Shown piece after piece: positions 19,150 through 29,952 of a DNA stretch of 64,000 nucleotides (the stretch's first letter is position 1; each line of letters opens with the position of its first letter). Source of the stretch: Linum tenue (Eukaryota; Streptophyta; Magnoliopsida; Malpighiales; Linaceae). Where the stretch lies: the NCBI GenBank assembly GCA_946122785.1, contig CAMGYJ010000006.1, forward strand, positions 51,852,066-51,916,065, in the 5' to 3' direction. Under the pieces are notes generated by a model. It made no database searches and had not been told where the DNA came from. It saw nothing but the letters and a program-made list of their open reading frames with translations. Both the position numbers and the translations under genes were made by a program.

Positions 19150-21781
19150 ATGACGATTGAAGCTGTAGCAGAGGCGAGGAGCGACCCCATAGCTAGGCAA
19201 GTGAAGAGGGTTGGATATGCGGGGCGGAGAGTTGTGGAGAGAAGGAGAGGCTGTAAGAAGAAGGTTAAGAGGTCATCATCGCCACCTCACGGCTCTTCAA
19301 AATCAGTGACGCTCCAGAATCTCTTCCAGTCTTGTAAAGACGTGTTCAAAGGTCCTGGCACGATTCCTCTGCCACCTGATGTGGATAGACTGTGCCACAT
19401 ACTTGGTAAGCTTCTCACGAATTCTCTCGTTCATTCGTGGTCAACTTTAACAGCCATAGTAATAGTCGCCTTAAACTGTTTGCATGGATGGGGGTTTGAC
19501 CAGTGATAAGCGATGCGATTTGTTAGATTTGGGGAATCCATGATCTCTTGATTGCATTAACAATGTAGGTTAGTGAACCAGATGCTGATGTTGGGAGCTT
19601 GATTTTATTCTGAACCGGTGGTTAGGTGACATAGGCTGATGTATGTTGATCTAAGAAATTGAGAATCGTTGCTTTTCCTGATTTTGCTTATGAACTATGA
19701 TCCATTATTGGGTCAGAATCCAAAATTGGTATAAGTGGCTGTTGTGAAACTTTTTCCCCTATCCAAGGCTCTAGATGGGAAAGCTTGCCTGGGGTGAGGT
19801 AGGTTATTCATTCATTCATTCTCACTTGGTGTGTAGTGAATAGGGATACTTGTGCTGTATCGTACCGATTGACTGTACTCGTGATCAAGTTGGTATGGTA
19901 CGTTTTTTTAATGATTTTGTCATTGTACTTCTCTATATTTTGAAGATCTCAGATAAGGTTGCATAATTCATGGGATTAGGCCAATGATCTCTGCTCAATT
20001 TGTACCATATCTGATCTAGGTCCCATGTGTACCTTGTAATGGGGAATTTAAATCGAGGGTTTCCTTTCCTTTGAACAGCAACTTAGGGGAAGGATCTTGT
20101 TTAGCAGTAAGCCAAAGTCAAAAGTGGAGGAGTCTTTCTCCCTAAACTTACCACAATACTATAAAGAAATGATTTTGCATGCAGAAACTATGAAAATTTG
20201 TTGAAGATTTTTGTGGGACTAGGAGTAGGAGTGTCTTTATATGGCGCAACACAATACATCACTTTGGACTATTGCTTTGTTAACTTACATATACTAATAT
20301 GTTCATAGCCCCTTATTTTTTTCGCCTTGTGTTAGGGTTTAATTACTTCCTCTAATATGTTGATGTGGGGGCCTCCTTCAAAGACTATTACTTCATTTGA
20401 TAATAAGTTTAATATGTGTGCATAGCAGAATGAAAAAGGAGAATAAGTATCTTTATGAGCATATAACAGTGTGGTTTTGATCGTAAGCAGAGTTAGTTAG
20501 GGCAGATTCTTGCCTTAAACGGCTATTGCTAATCATTTATAAAGATAGTTATGATTGTGACAAAATATATTAACTAAGTCAGTCACGAGGAGGATGGGAA
20601 ATAATGAATCACCTCTCTTTGTCCTTTTGATCCTCCTAAGAATCTTTCCAAAGTGAGCAGTATGGCTAATAAACTATGCGCTACTTTGTACTTGTAATGG
20701 CATTTCTGGTATTAAACTACTTTCAACATGCTACTCATAATTCAGTTATCTTCTGATTGACCGACTAAATAAACATATCTTCTTGGTTTTATTCTCTTTG
20801 TGATGTTTGGCAGACAATATGCAGCCAGAGGATGTTGGCCTAAGCAGCAAGTTGCAGTTCTTTAACCCTAATAATAATAATGCTCTAGTCGTCCAAGGCA
20901 CTGTTAATCGTCCTAGAGTCAAATACACCACCATTTACAAATGCACCAACTTCTCTGTGAGTTTCCTATAACCTTATTACTGCTCATCCATTCGCTACTC
21001 TGTATAATTTTTTTTTTTTTGTTTTGCCTCGGACTTATTGATATACGTTTGGATGCAGTTGTGCATTTTCTTTCTCCCTGCTGGTAGTGTCATCCCACTC
21101 CACAACCATCCAGGAATGACAGTCTTCAGCAAACTCTTGCTAGGAGAAGTCCACATCAAATCTTACGACTTAGTTGGCTGCCAGCCGGCTTCGAGTTCTA
21201 AACGTGAGTATGTGTTTTTTACTTTTGGTTTAAATTGATGAATGCTGGAAACATCATGGTGATTGAAATTGAGCAACTCACCTTTGTGCTATGGCTTTGT
21301 TGGGGCAGTGAGGCTGGCGAGGTTGGTAGCAGATAAGGTCTACCAAGCTCCATGTGATACGTCGGTACTGTATCCAACCACAGGAGGCAACATTCATCAG
21401 TTTGTAGCAGTTACTCCTTGTGCGATGCTCGACGTGCTCGGTCCTCCCTATTCCATGGAAGATGGCCGGGACTGCTCTTACTACCGGGATTTCCCTTACC
21501 AAGACTTCTCCAGTAAGTGAGGCTAAAAAAGGTTCAGAATTCTGCTTGCCTTTGTGAAAATAGTTATCATTCAAGCATTTGGTTGAGAAACTTGGAGTAA
21601 AGGAAAGGTTTTTAAATGGTGTGCAGGGAATTGGGAAGGGGAAGAGGGAATGTTGATGACAGAAGAGGAAGGCAGAGGGTATGGATGGTTGGAAGAGGTT
21701 GAAATGCCTGAGGATTCACAAATGGATGGAATTGAGTATTTAGGTCCGCAGGTTGTTGAGAATGGAACATGTTTCTGCTGA
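19150..21781 (+). CDS. PCO: Plant cysteine oxidase (PCO1/PCO2 type)
   Basis: Five exons join in frame: 19150-19405, 20814-20956, 21059-21203, 21309-21512 and 21627-21781, all with GT/AG borders, giving 300 residues. The enzyme uses O2 and iron to oxidise N-terminal Cys to sulfinate, which sends ERF-VII factors and VRN2 or ZPR2 proteins to the Arg/N-degron pathway; loss of O2 stabilises them. HNH in LHNHPGM (His148, His150) and His211 in GGNIHQF are the iron ligands of this cupin fold. Asp223 and Cys237 are spaced 14 apart, as are Asp176 and Cys190 of Arabidopsis PCO4. The N-terminal [11 protein letters not shown] looks like a nuclear signal, and with the C-terminal [10 protein letters not shown] it points to the hypoxia-induced PCO1/2 clade (Arabidopsis PCO1 is 293 residues). 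Intron 1 is 1.4 kb. No break is seen. Confidence 0.93.
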
Positions 21782-22590
21782 TTGAATAGCCTGAAATGGT
21801 GTCTTCTTTTCTTTGGTCATGTTGGGGGTCTCCATTCTTCTGTTTCTCCTGCATGTACCTTTTGCAAGCTAGTTAGAGAGAGGATCAAAATAGAAACAGC
21901 AAAAAGAAAAGAGTTGCTCCTTTTTTCTTCTTCTTCTTCTTCTTCTTGTTTGGGTGTACAGTTTGGGAAGTTGGTTTAGGGGGCTGGTCCTAGAGAAAGA
22001 GAGGCATGACATGAGTCATTCATGTCCTGTGACCTGTAGTGTGAATCTGACCACGACTTAAGGCATCTGTTTGTGACTTTTCCCCATAGAATTTGAGGAT
22101 GGTTTCTGAAAGAGAAGCCCCAGTTATCTGTCTCTTCATTGCTTTGTGTCATTGTGTGTCTTTGTGGAGAGTGGAGACGGATTAGTTTGATAGCATGGTG
22201 ACAGGAAAATTGAAAACGTTACCATCTCCATCAAAAAAATTATTTAGCTAGAAATTATTTAGTAATTTCTAAAATGGTCCTCACAGTCACATCAATAACT
22301 TTCATTTAGCAATTCTAAAAAATCTCCATCACTGCAATTCTCTAGCAATTTCTATTGACGAGACCCTTAAGTACAATATATCCACAATTTTTATGCATAA
22401 TTAATAATAGATAATACATAACGTCTTTGTTTATGTGCAAAAATTGGGGATTAGTAAACTGTTGTACATTTGTATTTTACTAAACTATCTTTTCTTTATT
22501 ATCAATCTATATATTTGATTTATCATAATCTTTGGTAATTTTTATTTAGAGGTTTTTCTTTCTAGTTTCATTCATTCAATTAAAGCTATG
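21782..22590 (+). other. 3' leader and AT-rich sequence after the cysteine oxidase gene
   Basis: This includes a TTC repeat (21926-21950) and AT-rich DNA with no gene. The poly(A) site cannot be fixed. Confidence 0.4.
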
Positions 22591-22612
22591 TCTCTCTCTC
22601 TCTCTCTCTCTC
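22591..22612. repeat. (CT)n microsatellite
   Basis: About eleven CT units directly precede the T-run that marks the LINE 3' end. Confidence 0.9.
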
Positions 22613-23690
22613 TTTTTTTATGAACGGTATTCCTATATTTAATCAAAAACCAAAACCTTGGCAATACCCCTTGGCAACTAGGCAAGATTTGCACAAAGAT
22701 CATTCCTGCTACTCTAGTATCGACTTCACTAATAATGAGCTGGGACAAAATAGACAAACTTCGTCTATCACTACCAAACGCTATCAAACATCTCTCCCGC
22801 CAAATCCAACTCACCAATGAGGCCCATAACAATCTCCCTCTTGCTGCCTCCATACTCTTCCCCTTGAACGACCTTAACAGTTAACACCCAACAAAATTCA
22901 GCTTGCCAGGTCTGGCCAAGAATTTCCAGTTCTTGCTTACAAAAAACACATAAAGAGCAACCTGTGTAACCCCACTGAATAGCATTTCTAGTGATTAACC
23001 AGGCAAGGAATTGATTCCTTGGAATGGCTGGCTCACTCCAAATAAGCTTGCTCCACGTTACCTTAACTGCCTTAGGCCTGAGAGACTCCCAAACATTCTT
23101 AATTCGAAAACATGGAATAGGTTGCCCATTCCACATCACTTCACCCACTCTACTGCTGAAATCTGCCTGCACCTTACTTATAATTTTCAGAATCTTCATC
23201 CAGTTCCATGACCTTGACTTCCCTGCATAACTCGAAAAATCCATACCCTTCAACTTATGCAACCTGATCCAATCAACCCACAAGGAGTTTTTTTTTAAAG
23301 AGTTGTTCATTAAGAAAGCGATCGGGCCAAGCCCATATGGAAAAGCACAAGCAGAAAAAAAACAACAAGAATCAGAAAACCAAACAAAAGGCCCGAAAAA
23401 CACAAATGGGCCGGCACCCAATAGGGCCCAGACCCGGACCCAAGAATAAGTGAGGCTTTCCAAACCCTAGTTGCTCCATCTGCCTCCTCTGAAGCCTCCA
23501 TCGCCGCAGCCAAAAGACATCCTCGCCGCAGCCGTCGCGCCACCCAGCACCACCGCCGCCACCAGCAACCACCGCCACACTCCAACCCACAAGGAGCCCT
23601 GCTGCATCAATATTTCCCAAATGTGACGGATTACACATGCTAAATTCCAAGATTTCATATCACGCAACCCCAATCCCCCTTGGGGCATGC
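22613..23690 (-). mobile_element. L1-type LINE 3' fragment
   Basis: Minus-strand frames give the conserved MPQGGLGLRD near 23690, then IWEILMQQGSLWV, the zinc-binding reverse-transcriptase domain (VWESLRPKAVKVTW, LIWSEPAIPRNQFLAWL, CVFCKQELE) and a closing LLWASLVSWIWRERCLIAF. These are standard C-terminal parts of plant LINE ORF2. A T-run at 22613-22619 is the poly(A) tail read backwards. Frame changes show it is dead. It lacks its 5' part at the junction with the MULE at about 23690, and it is split by a short retroposon. Confidence 0.85.
23288..23582 (-). mobile_element. Short poly(A) retroposon (SINE-like) inside the LINE
   Basis: A 295-base insert begins with a T-run (poly(A) tail on minus) and is flanked by a 14-base duplication CAACCCACAAGGAG (23274-23287 and 23583-23596). 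The duplicated target codes for part of the LINE protein, so the LINE frame lines up across it. The 5' half is GC-rich. No clear polymerase III box was found, so whether it is a SINE or a truncated LINE is open. Confidence 0.82.
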
Positions 23691-23959
23691 TATTTGCCGT
23701 CAACCAGGTTGCTATTTGCCGCCAACAAAAAATAAAATAAAATGAATATATATACATCTTTGGTAAAGGAGTTTCACAGTCTAGAACATATCCAACTTTC
23801 AGAAAACGTATTGAATCAGAAAAAATCGACGCTTGCCGAATAATCATCGGGAAAGCCGAACCTCGACGTAAAATGCGGACACGCATCCTTGAATCATCAC
23901 TAAGCAGGTGCGTCGATTTTTTGTAGTTTCAAACAAATTTTCCGACGATTTCCAACGAA

Positions 23960-24136
23960 CAGATGGCGGGTCGAAATTTTTCGGCGGCCGGGCCGAAAAT
24001 TTCTGGCGGCCTGAACGAAGCCGGGCCGACGGAAATCGGTGGCCGGAGCCGAAAATTTTCGGCTCATCCTGGCTCCAGCCACCGATTTCCGACGACTCGG
24101 CCTGGTTTCGGCGGCCGGAAATTTTCGGCCCGCCAT
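23960..24136. repeat. Left subterminal GC-rich palindromic repeats of MULE copy A
   Basis: The words GGCGGCC/GGCCGGAG and GAAA(A)TTTTCGGC alternate in direct and inverted orientation. Similar arrays lie at 28976-29285, 35880-36370 and 45715-45850, each near an end of copy A or B. Confidence 0.7.
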
Positions 24137-24168
24137 CTGTCTTTGGATTTTTTTCAGAAAAATTCGAT

Positions 24169-24293
24169 TTTAGGAGTTGAATTTAGCGTGTAAGAATTGA
24201 ATTTAGAGTTTAGGAGTTGAATTTAGCATTTAAGAGTTGATTTAGAGTTTAGGAGTTGAATTTAGCGGTTAAGACTTGAAATTAGCGTTTAGG
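24169..24293. repeat. Minisatellite with unit near TTAGGAGTTGAATTTAGCGT
   Basis: About six degenerate units of 20-22 bases lie between the subterminal array and the transposase gene. One inverted unit is visible in copy B near 45668-45696. Confidence 0.75.
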
Positions 24294-24335
24294 TTCACAG
24301 GAATGTTGATCTGTTATATTGTAATTGTAGAAAAA

Positions 24336-25735
24336 ATGTCAGAGTGGTTACCGACCGATCATGATTACACACAAGAATTTGAGAATGAGATTCATTATGC
24401 AAGTGTGGAGTTAGCTGAGTTAGCTGCATAAGCAATCGCTCAGGAGTGTGGGTTCTTTATTATTATAGGAGCATGGAAACCAAATACTGCAGCACTACAT
24501 CCTGTTACTTCCCTCTGTATGTTTTGCGACAGAAACAGTAGGATCGTTAAGTCTTATAAACCAGACTCTACGAAGGAGACGCGTGGGAATACTAGTTCGA
24601 AGGGTACTGGTTGCCAGTTTCAGATATGTATTAAGGAAGTATGGCAAGAGAATGGTCCAAACTCATGGGTCATAGTAGGAGTGACAAGTCGTGTAACCGG
24701 AGCTAATAGAGGGTTTCACAACCATGAAAAGCTGTTGTATCCAGAACATCACCGACACAACAAACAGTTTAATGAGGCTGAAAAAGAGAGGTTAAGATTA
24801 ATGAGGAAGGCGGGGGTGAGACCAAATCAGCAGAAGATGACACTCAATACTGAAGGGGGTGTGCATCATGATATCAAACAGATGTACAACAGAAATTACA
24901 AGGCACGATTGGATGAGATGGGTGAAATGGATGCGATACAGTTTGAGCTTCACGGAGCTGAACAGCGTGGGTACCATATCTGTTTGCAAAAGGACGCTAA
25001 TAATGTGCTCACTAATATCTTTTTTGCCCACCCGACGTCCATTCAGATGTTGCATGCATGGCCGTACGTCATCCTCATCGGCTCGACCTACAAGACGAAC
25101 AGGTACGACGCCCCATGGGTTGAGATTATTGGGGTTACTCCAGTCAAAAAGAATTTCAACATTTCATGTGCAATTATGAAGAAGGAAACAAAGGAAACAT
25201 ATGAGTGGCTGCTGCGATGTATTAAAGGGTTGCTCGGTGATACGGTTCTGAATGTCATTGTGACAGACAAAGAAGGTGGTCTGCTTGCTTCTGTTCCTGT
25301 GGTCTTCCCTCTCCCACATACTGTCCACCTACTATGTTCATGGCACGTCAACAACTGCGTGAAGAAAAAGTTTGAGCAATTATTGGGTGGAATTGCACAA
25401 AGAGAGGTAGCACAAGCGGTATGGAAAAACTATTTCGACAAAGCTGCATGGAGTTGGACTCAGGAGGGTTTTCTTCAAAAGATTAATGAGTTTGAGAGGG
25501 TGTGGACAGAGAAGAACATAGATATGGTCGACTACGTGCGAGGTGAGGTTGCCTCATCAGGCAATGTGGGCAAAGTGCTACACGAACCATGTGTTTCATC
25601 TTGGTAACACGAGCTCGAATAGAGTTGAGTCATCTCACTCTTCATCCAAGACTTTCCTTGTGTCTGGTAGAGGAGCGATTGACAGTTTGACACTTTTTTT
25701 GCGAAGAACCACAACTACATGGAATATCAGTTTCT
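24336..25735 (+). pseudogene. MULE transposase with FAR1/WRKY-GCM1-like zinc finger
   Basis: From ATG 24336 the frame runs through a stop (24429-24431). It then shows a C-x-H-x-H DNA-binding finger of the FAR1/WRKY-GCM1 kind (CQFQICIKE ... FHNHEK), and the DDE core: STYKTNRYDAPWVEIIGVTP, TYEWLLRC, NVIVTDKEG and CSWHVNNCVKKKF. The first catalytic residue, usually Asp before (C/S/T)TYKTN, is Gly (codon 25080-25082); the second Asp is present (25266-25268). A frame change near 25540 moves the end (HLGNTSSNRVESSHSS) to another frame. The protein cannot be active. Downstream sequence links it to the OTU domain. Confidence 0.85.
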
Positions 25736-25974
25736 GGAAGTGGTGAATGAACCACGTCAATTCTATGCTCAAGAGTTGCATGTATTCTGGCAGACTCTGG
25801 ATTATAAAACCCCCCACTTCAACAACAAGTCAGTATTGAAATTGACTTCAACGACAACACTTTAGGCGTCTTACTGTTGAGGTGGAAGAAAGAGGTCCTA
25901 AAGCAGTGAGACAAGGAAAAGATGCCATATTCTATGGGCTTCACCCAACATAGGACAATGTGAGGGAACCGGAA

Positions 25975-26164
25975 GTGAATTAGGATCCATGAGGGCGGCC
26001 TCGAACAAGCACCAGTCGCATTCGTTCATATTATGAGCGGTCTCGTTCGAGGAGTAGTAGGCATGGTTTGACTGGTGGCAGGTCCCGATCGACTGGAGGC
26101 AAATCCCGATCGAGTGGAGGCATTGGGAGATCGAGTAGAGGTGAATCCGACGAGCATGATACAG
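25975..26164 (+). pseudogene. Arg/Ser/Gly-rich linker between transposase and OTU domain
   Basis: The frame has RSRSTGG- and SRSSGG-like repeats and acidic DEHDTGEFE, ending at a GTGAGT donor (26165). The intron ends at 26271. It shows that transposase and OTU parts belonged to one transcript. Confidence 0.6.
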
Positions 26165-26271
26165 GTGAGTTTGAACTCTAATGTTTTAACATTATAGTCC
26201 ATCTAATAGTAGTTGGTTTATGTTTATAAATTTTGTCTAAGTAATTTTGACCGTTTGGTATATTTTTGTAG

Positions 26272-26990
26272 ATTACTCATCCCAGAGCCCCCCAGGGCAA
26301 TATTCTTACCCTTACATCGAGGAGCTTTTTCCAGAGTTTGTTCGACCTTTGCTGGTAGGCGATTTAAACCCTAGTCCAGACGACCATTGTGGTTTTCAGA
26401 CACTTTCTCATTGTATTTATGGGGATGATAGTCACTATCTGCTCATGAGATCAGCAGTTTCCCAAGAAATCCAACAACATTTCTAGAAGTACGAGAACTT
26501 GTATAATGGTGGCCCAATAGCTCACAATCAACGCATCAATTGGCTCGAGGTGGGTCATGCACCACCGGGGCGATGGATGGATTCTGAGGACTTGTTCGTG
26601 TTTGCCAACATCTACAACATCGCAGTCATGGTCTTCTCGTACCAGTTGTATGATTTCAATAATGCAAACCGTCCACTACCCATTCGCTACGATGATGCCT
26701 ATACTGTATTGCCTATTAATGCGGACCCATGTACTTTGCCACCAACCATGTTCTTATCACTGCACTATGTGAACAACCACTACATTCGATTGTACTTCAA
26801 CCAGGATCAGTTTCCCATACCCCCTCTGCATCCACTTTGGCATGGGCTAGCACATCCTAATGTGGCGGAGTGGATAGTTATTCTCGAGGTTGGACAAAAT
26901 TTGTTTGAGAGTCTTGGTGGTTGGCAGCGAGCCAGGCCGAGAGACTCACGAAGAGCTTGGGGTAGGGGTAGGGGTAGGAGCAATGCATAG
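26272..26990 (+). pseudogene. OTU-family cysteine protease domain of the MULE protein
   Basis: After the intron the frame reads YPYIEELFPEFVRPLL, DDHCGFQTLSHCIYGDD and, past an in-frame TAG (26484-26486), DLFVFANIYNIAVMVFS and SLHYVNNHYIRLYF. DDHCGF matches the OTU nucleophile loop (G-D-G-N-C-(G/L)F in typical members) with Cys at 26388-26390. NNHYIRL matches the catalytic His (26778-26780). OTU proteins cleave ubiquitin chains, and OTU domains joined to MULE transposases are known in plants; their use to the element is unknown. Only the single TAG breaks this part. A GRGRG-rich tail closes it. Confidence 0.82.
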
Positions 26991-27165
26991 GGTTCTTTCT
27001 TGTTTATGTTCTTTCTTTTCACCATGAACTAATCTCTCGATTTCTTGGGGAAACTTATGGATTTTATTATCTACCCTCGATGTTTTAATCATGACTTGTT
27101 TTTCATCCATTATCTATGGATGGAGATGGATATCAATTTAGGGGTATCACGACTGTAGAAATATG

Positions 27166-27281
27166 CAAACATCCGATCCAAACATAAAAAGTCAAACATC
27201 CGATCTAAACATAAATATGCAAACATGCAATCTAAAAATAAACATCCGATCTAAACATCAACATCCGATCTAAACACAAAT
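27166..27281. repeat. Tandem repeat with unit near AACATCCGATCTAAACATAAA
   Basis: Five or so units of 16-22 bases lie in the gap between the converging transposase-OTU and mobile-domain genes, where the two transcripts would end. Confidence 0.75.
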
Positions 27282-28592
27282 AGTACAAATCATAAATGGT
27301 TCGAACATCAAAACAACTAAAAAATCCCCTGGAGGGGTGTCCCTAAGACACCCAGTACTCGTAGATCCAACACTGCAGAAGTGTGAGACAACCAACCACC
27401 TTCTGGCACCAGCTCGAGATGCCTGACCAAGCTGTCTGTACAACCAAGCAAGTGTACCTGACGCCCAACTATAATGATCTACCTCCTCCAACTTGTCCAA
27501 AAATAGGTTCACCACCGAACGAACCCTGTCACTTCTCTTGTCCATTAATAAAGTGGACCCCAACAACAACAACAACAACAAGCACGACTTTGCCTCTGTC
27601 ACATGTGTCCTGTTCTCCTTCAAGTATCTGGGCACCATCTCTGCAAGAAAACTACCATTCTCATACCACTTACCCCTACTAACATATCGAGGGGCCTCCG
27701 ACCAACCACTCAGCTGCTCCGAGTTCATCCCAAGAAGCGCACACAAACCCACCTCCGAATGGTCACAGTGCGCAGAAGTCCTACTCATAAGCCGTCCCTC
27801 AACAGGAATCTACAGGCAAGTGGAAGGTGTTCGTGTCTAGCTGCCACCTCTCCACAAAAGCTGAGATCATAGCCTCGTCAATCACTATCTTGCGGAACAT
27901 AGAGTAGATCAGGCGTTGGAGACCTGACTGCTGAACCATATCCTCTGAATCAACATGCCTAAACACGTAGCTAACCAGATACTCAATCGCCGATGTACGA
28001 CTATAGCAACTGATGACCCCTCGATCTGCAATCCCCGTCCAAAGCACATAGACAGCGTGGCCACAGAAGCTCATAATGAGGCTAGGATCCGTAGGTCCAC
28101 CAGGACACTCACCAACAAGCTCCCATGGTCGAGGACCACTCGAATGTCCTCCCCTACTCCGTCCAATCCCGGAGCTCTCTATCTCCTCACGAGCAGGTGC
28201 TACGAACCGCCCAGCTCGGTCCCTATACATAGAAGGACGTGATGTTGCCGTAGAAGACGACACTCGTCCATGTCCACGCCTGGGTGGAGGGACCTGGATA
28301 TCCTCATCAGTATTGTCTTGATCATCAGGAGCGTACTGATCAAACTTAGGCGAGACCACTCTCGATGCAGCACCCTGTTTCCTCCCATGGGAACCAGACG
28401 CCCGTGATGCCGAACGAGCAACTACAGCAGGAGCCTCTAACTCATCCTCCCCTAAATCTGCCCCTTGACTGATATCCAATATGTCGAGTGCGCTTCTTCT
28501 CCTTATTCTTCTTAGGCACCTTCCTTCGTGTTGATGCATCAACATTCCTACGATCGAATCTAGGCAACTCACTCCCACTCGCATAATCCATA
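27282..28592 (-). pseudogene. Plant mobile domain protein (MAIN/MAIL-like), copy A
   Basis: On minus, the start MDYASGSELPRFDRRN (ATG at 28592) shifts frame early. A basic linker follows, then the plant mobile domain: GGPTDPSLIMSFCGHAVYVLW, FVERWQLDTNTFHLP and, in another frame, VGLCALLGMNSEQLSG, ARYLL-like KSCLLLLLLLGSTLLMDK and HYSWASGTLAWLYRQLGQAS. About 50 bases coding the GEMT-I-L-(H/D)DV stretch are missing compared with copy B. The domain occurs in MAIN and MAIL1, which act in silencing and genome stability, and in many transposon proteins. The breaks make this copy inactive. Confidence 0.82.
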
Positions 28593-28599
28593 TCTAATT

Positions 28600-28965
28600 A
28601 TCTACAAATTTATACAATGTCATACTTAGATGCGCACTAATTAATTAACACTAATTGTTGATTAATTACTAATTAATTAATTTTCTATTAACTAATTTAA
28701 GTAAATAAACATTCATACACCAATTTAAATAAATATTAACACTAATTTCTAATTTTCTATTAACTAATGTACTCAATATTAACATTAATTGTTAATTAAT
28801 CACTAATTAATTAATTATCTATTAACTAATTTAAGTAATTAAACATTCATACACCAATTTAAATAAATATTAACACTAATTGCTAATTTTCTATTAACTA
28901 ATATACTGAATATTAACATTAATTATCAAATTAATTACTAATTAATTAATTTTCGTTATATAAAA
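28600..28965. other. AT-rich TTAATTAA tract of MULE copy A
   Basis: The words ACTAATTAATTAA, TATTAACACTAATTG and CATTCATACACCAATTT recur every 120-130 bases. Copy B has a related AT-rich tract at the same place beside the mobile-domain gene. Confidence 0.65.
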
Positions 28966-28975
28966 AAATTTCGCC

Positions 28976-29285
28976 TGCAGAAAAATCCGGCCGGGCGGAA
29001 AAAATTTGGCGTAGGTGCGTCGCCGGCCCGAAATTTTTTGAAGCCGGTGCGCCGTCGGGCGGAAGACTTTTTCAGGCAGGCGGGGAGCTGGTCGAAAATA
29101 TCTTTCGGCACGACGGCGCCCCGGCCGCAAAATGTCTTTGGCCCGCCGTCGAACAAGCTGTCGGAAAAAAATCGATCGGCAAAAAATTTTGCGTCCGGCA
29201 CGCCGCCGGCCGAAAGAGTTTTTCGGCCGGCTCCACCTGGCCGGAAAAATCTTTAGGCCCGGCGGCGCACCGGCCGCAATTGGGT
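28976..29285. repeat. Right subterminal GC-rich repeats of MULE copy A
   Basis: About ten copies of a (C/G)GGCCG-type word alternate with GAAAAA(T)TTT, with spacing of 25-35 bases. It mirrors the array at the left end. Confidence 0.7.
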
Positions 29286-29300
29286 TCGTTGCATGTATGG

Positions 29301-29952
29301 AGAAATTTGGGGATTAGTGTTTGTTGCATGTCTGGGGGAATTTGGGGGTCGTCAATGGAGATGGATGTATTTGGATGGGCAGAGGGAGGGTTTTGGATGA
29401 GAGTTGTGATTTTTAGAGGGCAGAGGCAGAGAGAGGTCTCGATGTCGTGAATGGAGGCTCTACTCTCGGTTAGTCATGGTGCATCGATTATTTATCGGTT
29501 AGCACTAACAACCGTTAGGTTGGACGACATTGCTAGAAACCACAACCGCCACCGACAAAGTTATTTTTGGTTGCGGTTAGCCGAATAACCGACTTTTTCG
29601 GTTCAGTTTTCAGGTTAACCGACTAACCGTCGATCGATTAACAGACCTAGATGACATGGTGGATATTTTAGTTAATAATGAAGAAATTTTAATTGATTAT
29701 CAAACATTTAAGTTAGCAAAAGTGTCACCTTTGATTAAATTGTATAACCTTTGTGTAATGCATATTGAAAAGATGATCAATAATTTAGTTAATAATACAC
29801 GAATTTTCATTCAAACTTATATTATGGAAGACTTATGTTATAAGTTTATTCAATTATATATAAGAAATAACTATCCCTTCATAAGTTTTACGCAGAAGTT
29901 TAATCATTTCAGAAGATTTACATAATACATATGTGTAACTGCTTTACATGTT
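29301..29952. other. Intergenic stretch with CGGTTA repeats
   Basis: 29480-29650 repeats CGGTTAGC, GGTTAACCGACTAACC and similar words, as in the subterminal parts of hAT elements. No ends or target duplication could be paired. A short open frame at 29656-29925 is AT-rich and unrecognised. Confidence 0.4.

Larger units (their letters stand above)
23690..29300. mobile_element. MULE with transposase-OTU gene and plant-mobile-domain gene (copy A)
   Basis: The left end (GGCATGCTATTTGCCG to about 23900) is homologous in inverted orientation to 45900-46130, the right end of copy B. Shared features are TATTTGCCGCCAAC, TTTCAGAAA and CCGAACCTCGACGTAAA. GC-rich subterminal repeats flank the genes on both sides. 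A right terminal repeat was not found near 29300, so the right end is approximate and perhaps lost. The layout is transposase plus OTU on plus, then the mobile-domain gene converging on minus. Confidence 0.7.

Noticed and set aside
27166..27281. CRISPR-like array
   Set aside because: Units are short, degenerate and nearly contiguous with no constant spacers. The genome is a plant; it is a simple tandem repeat.
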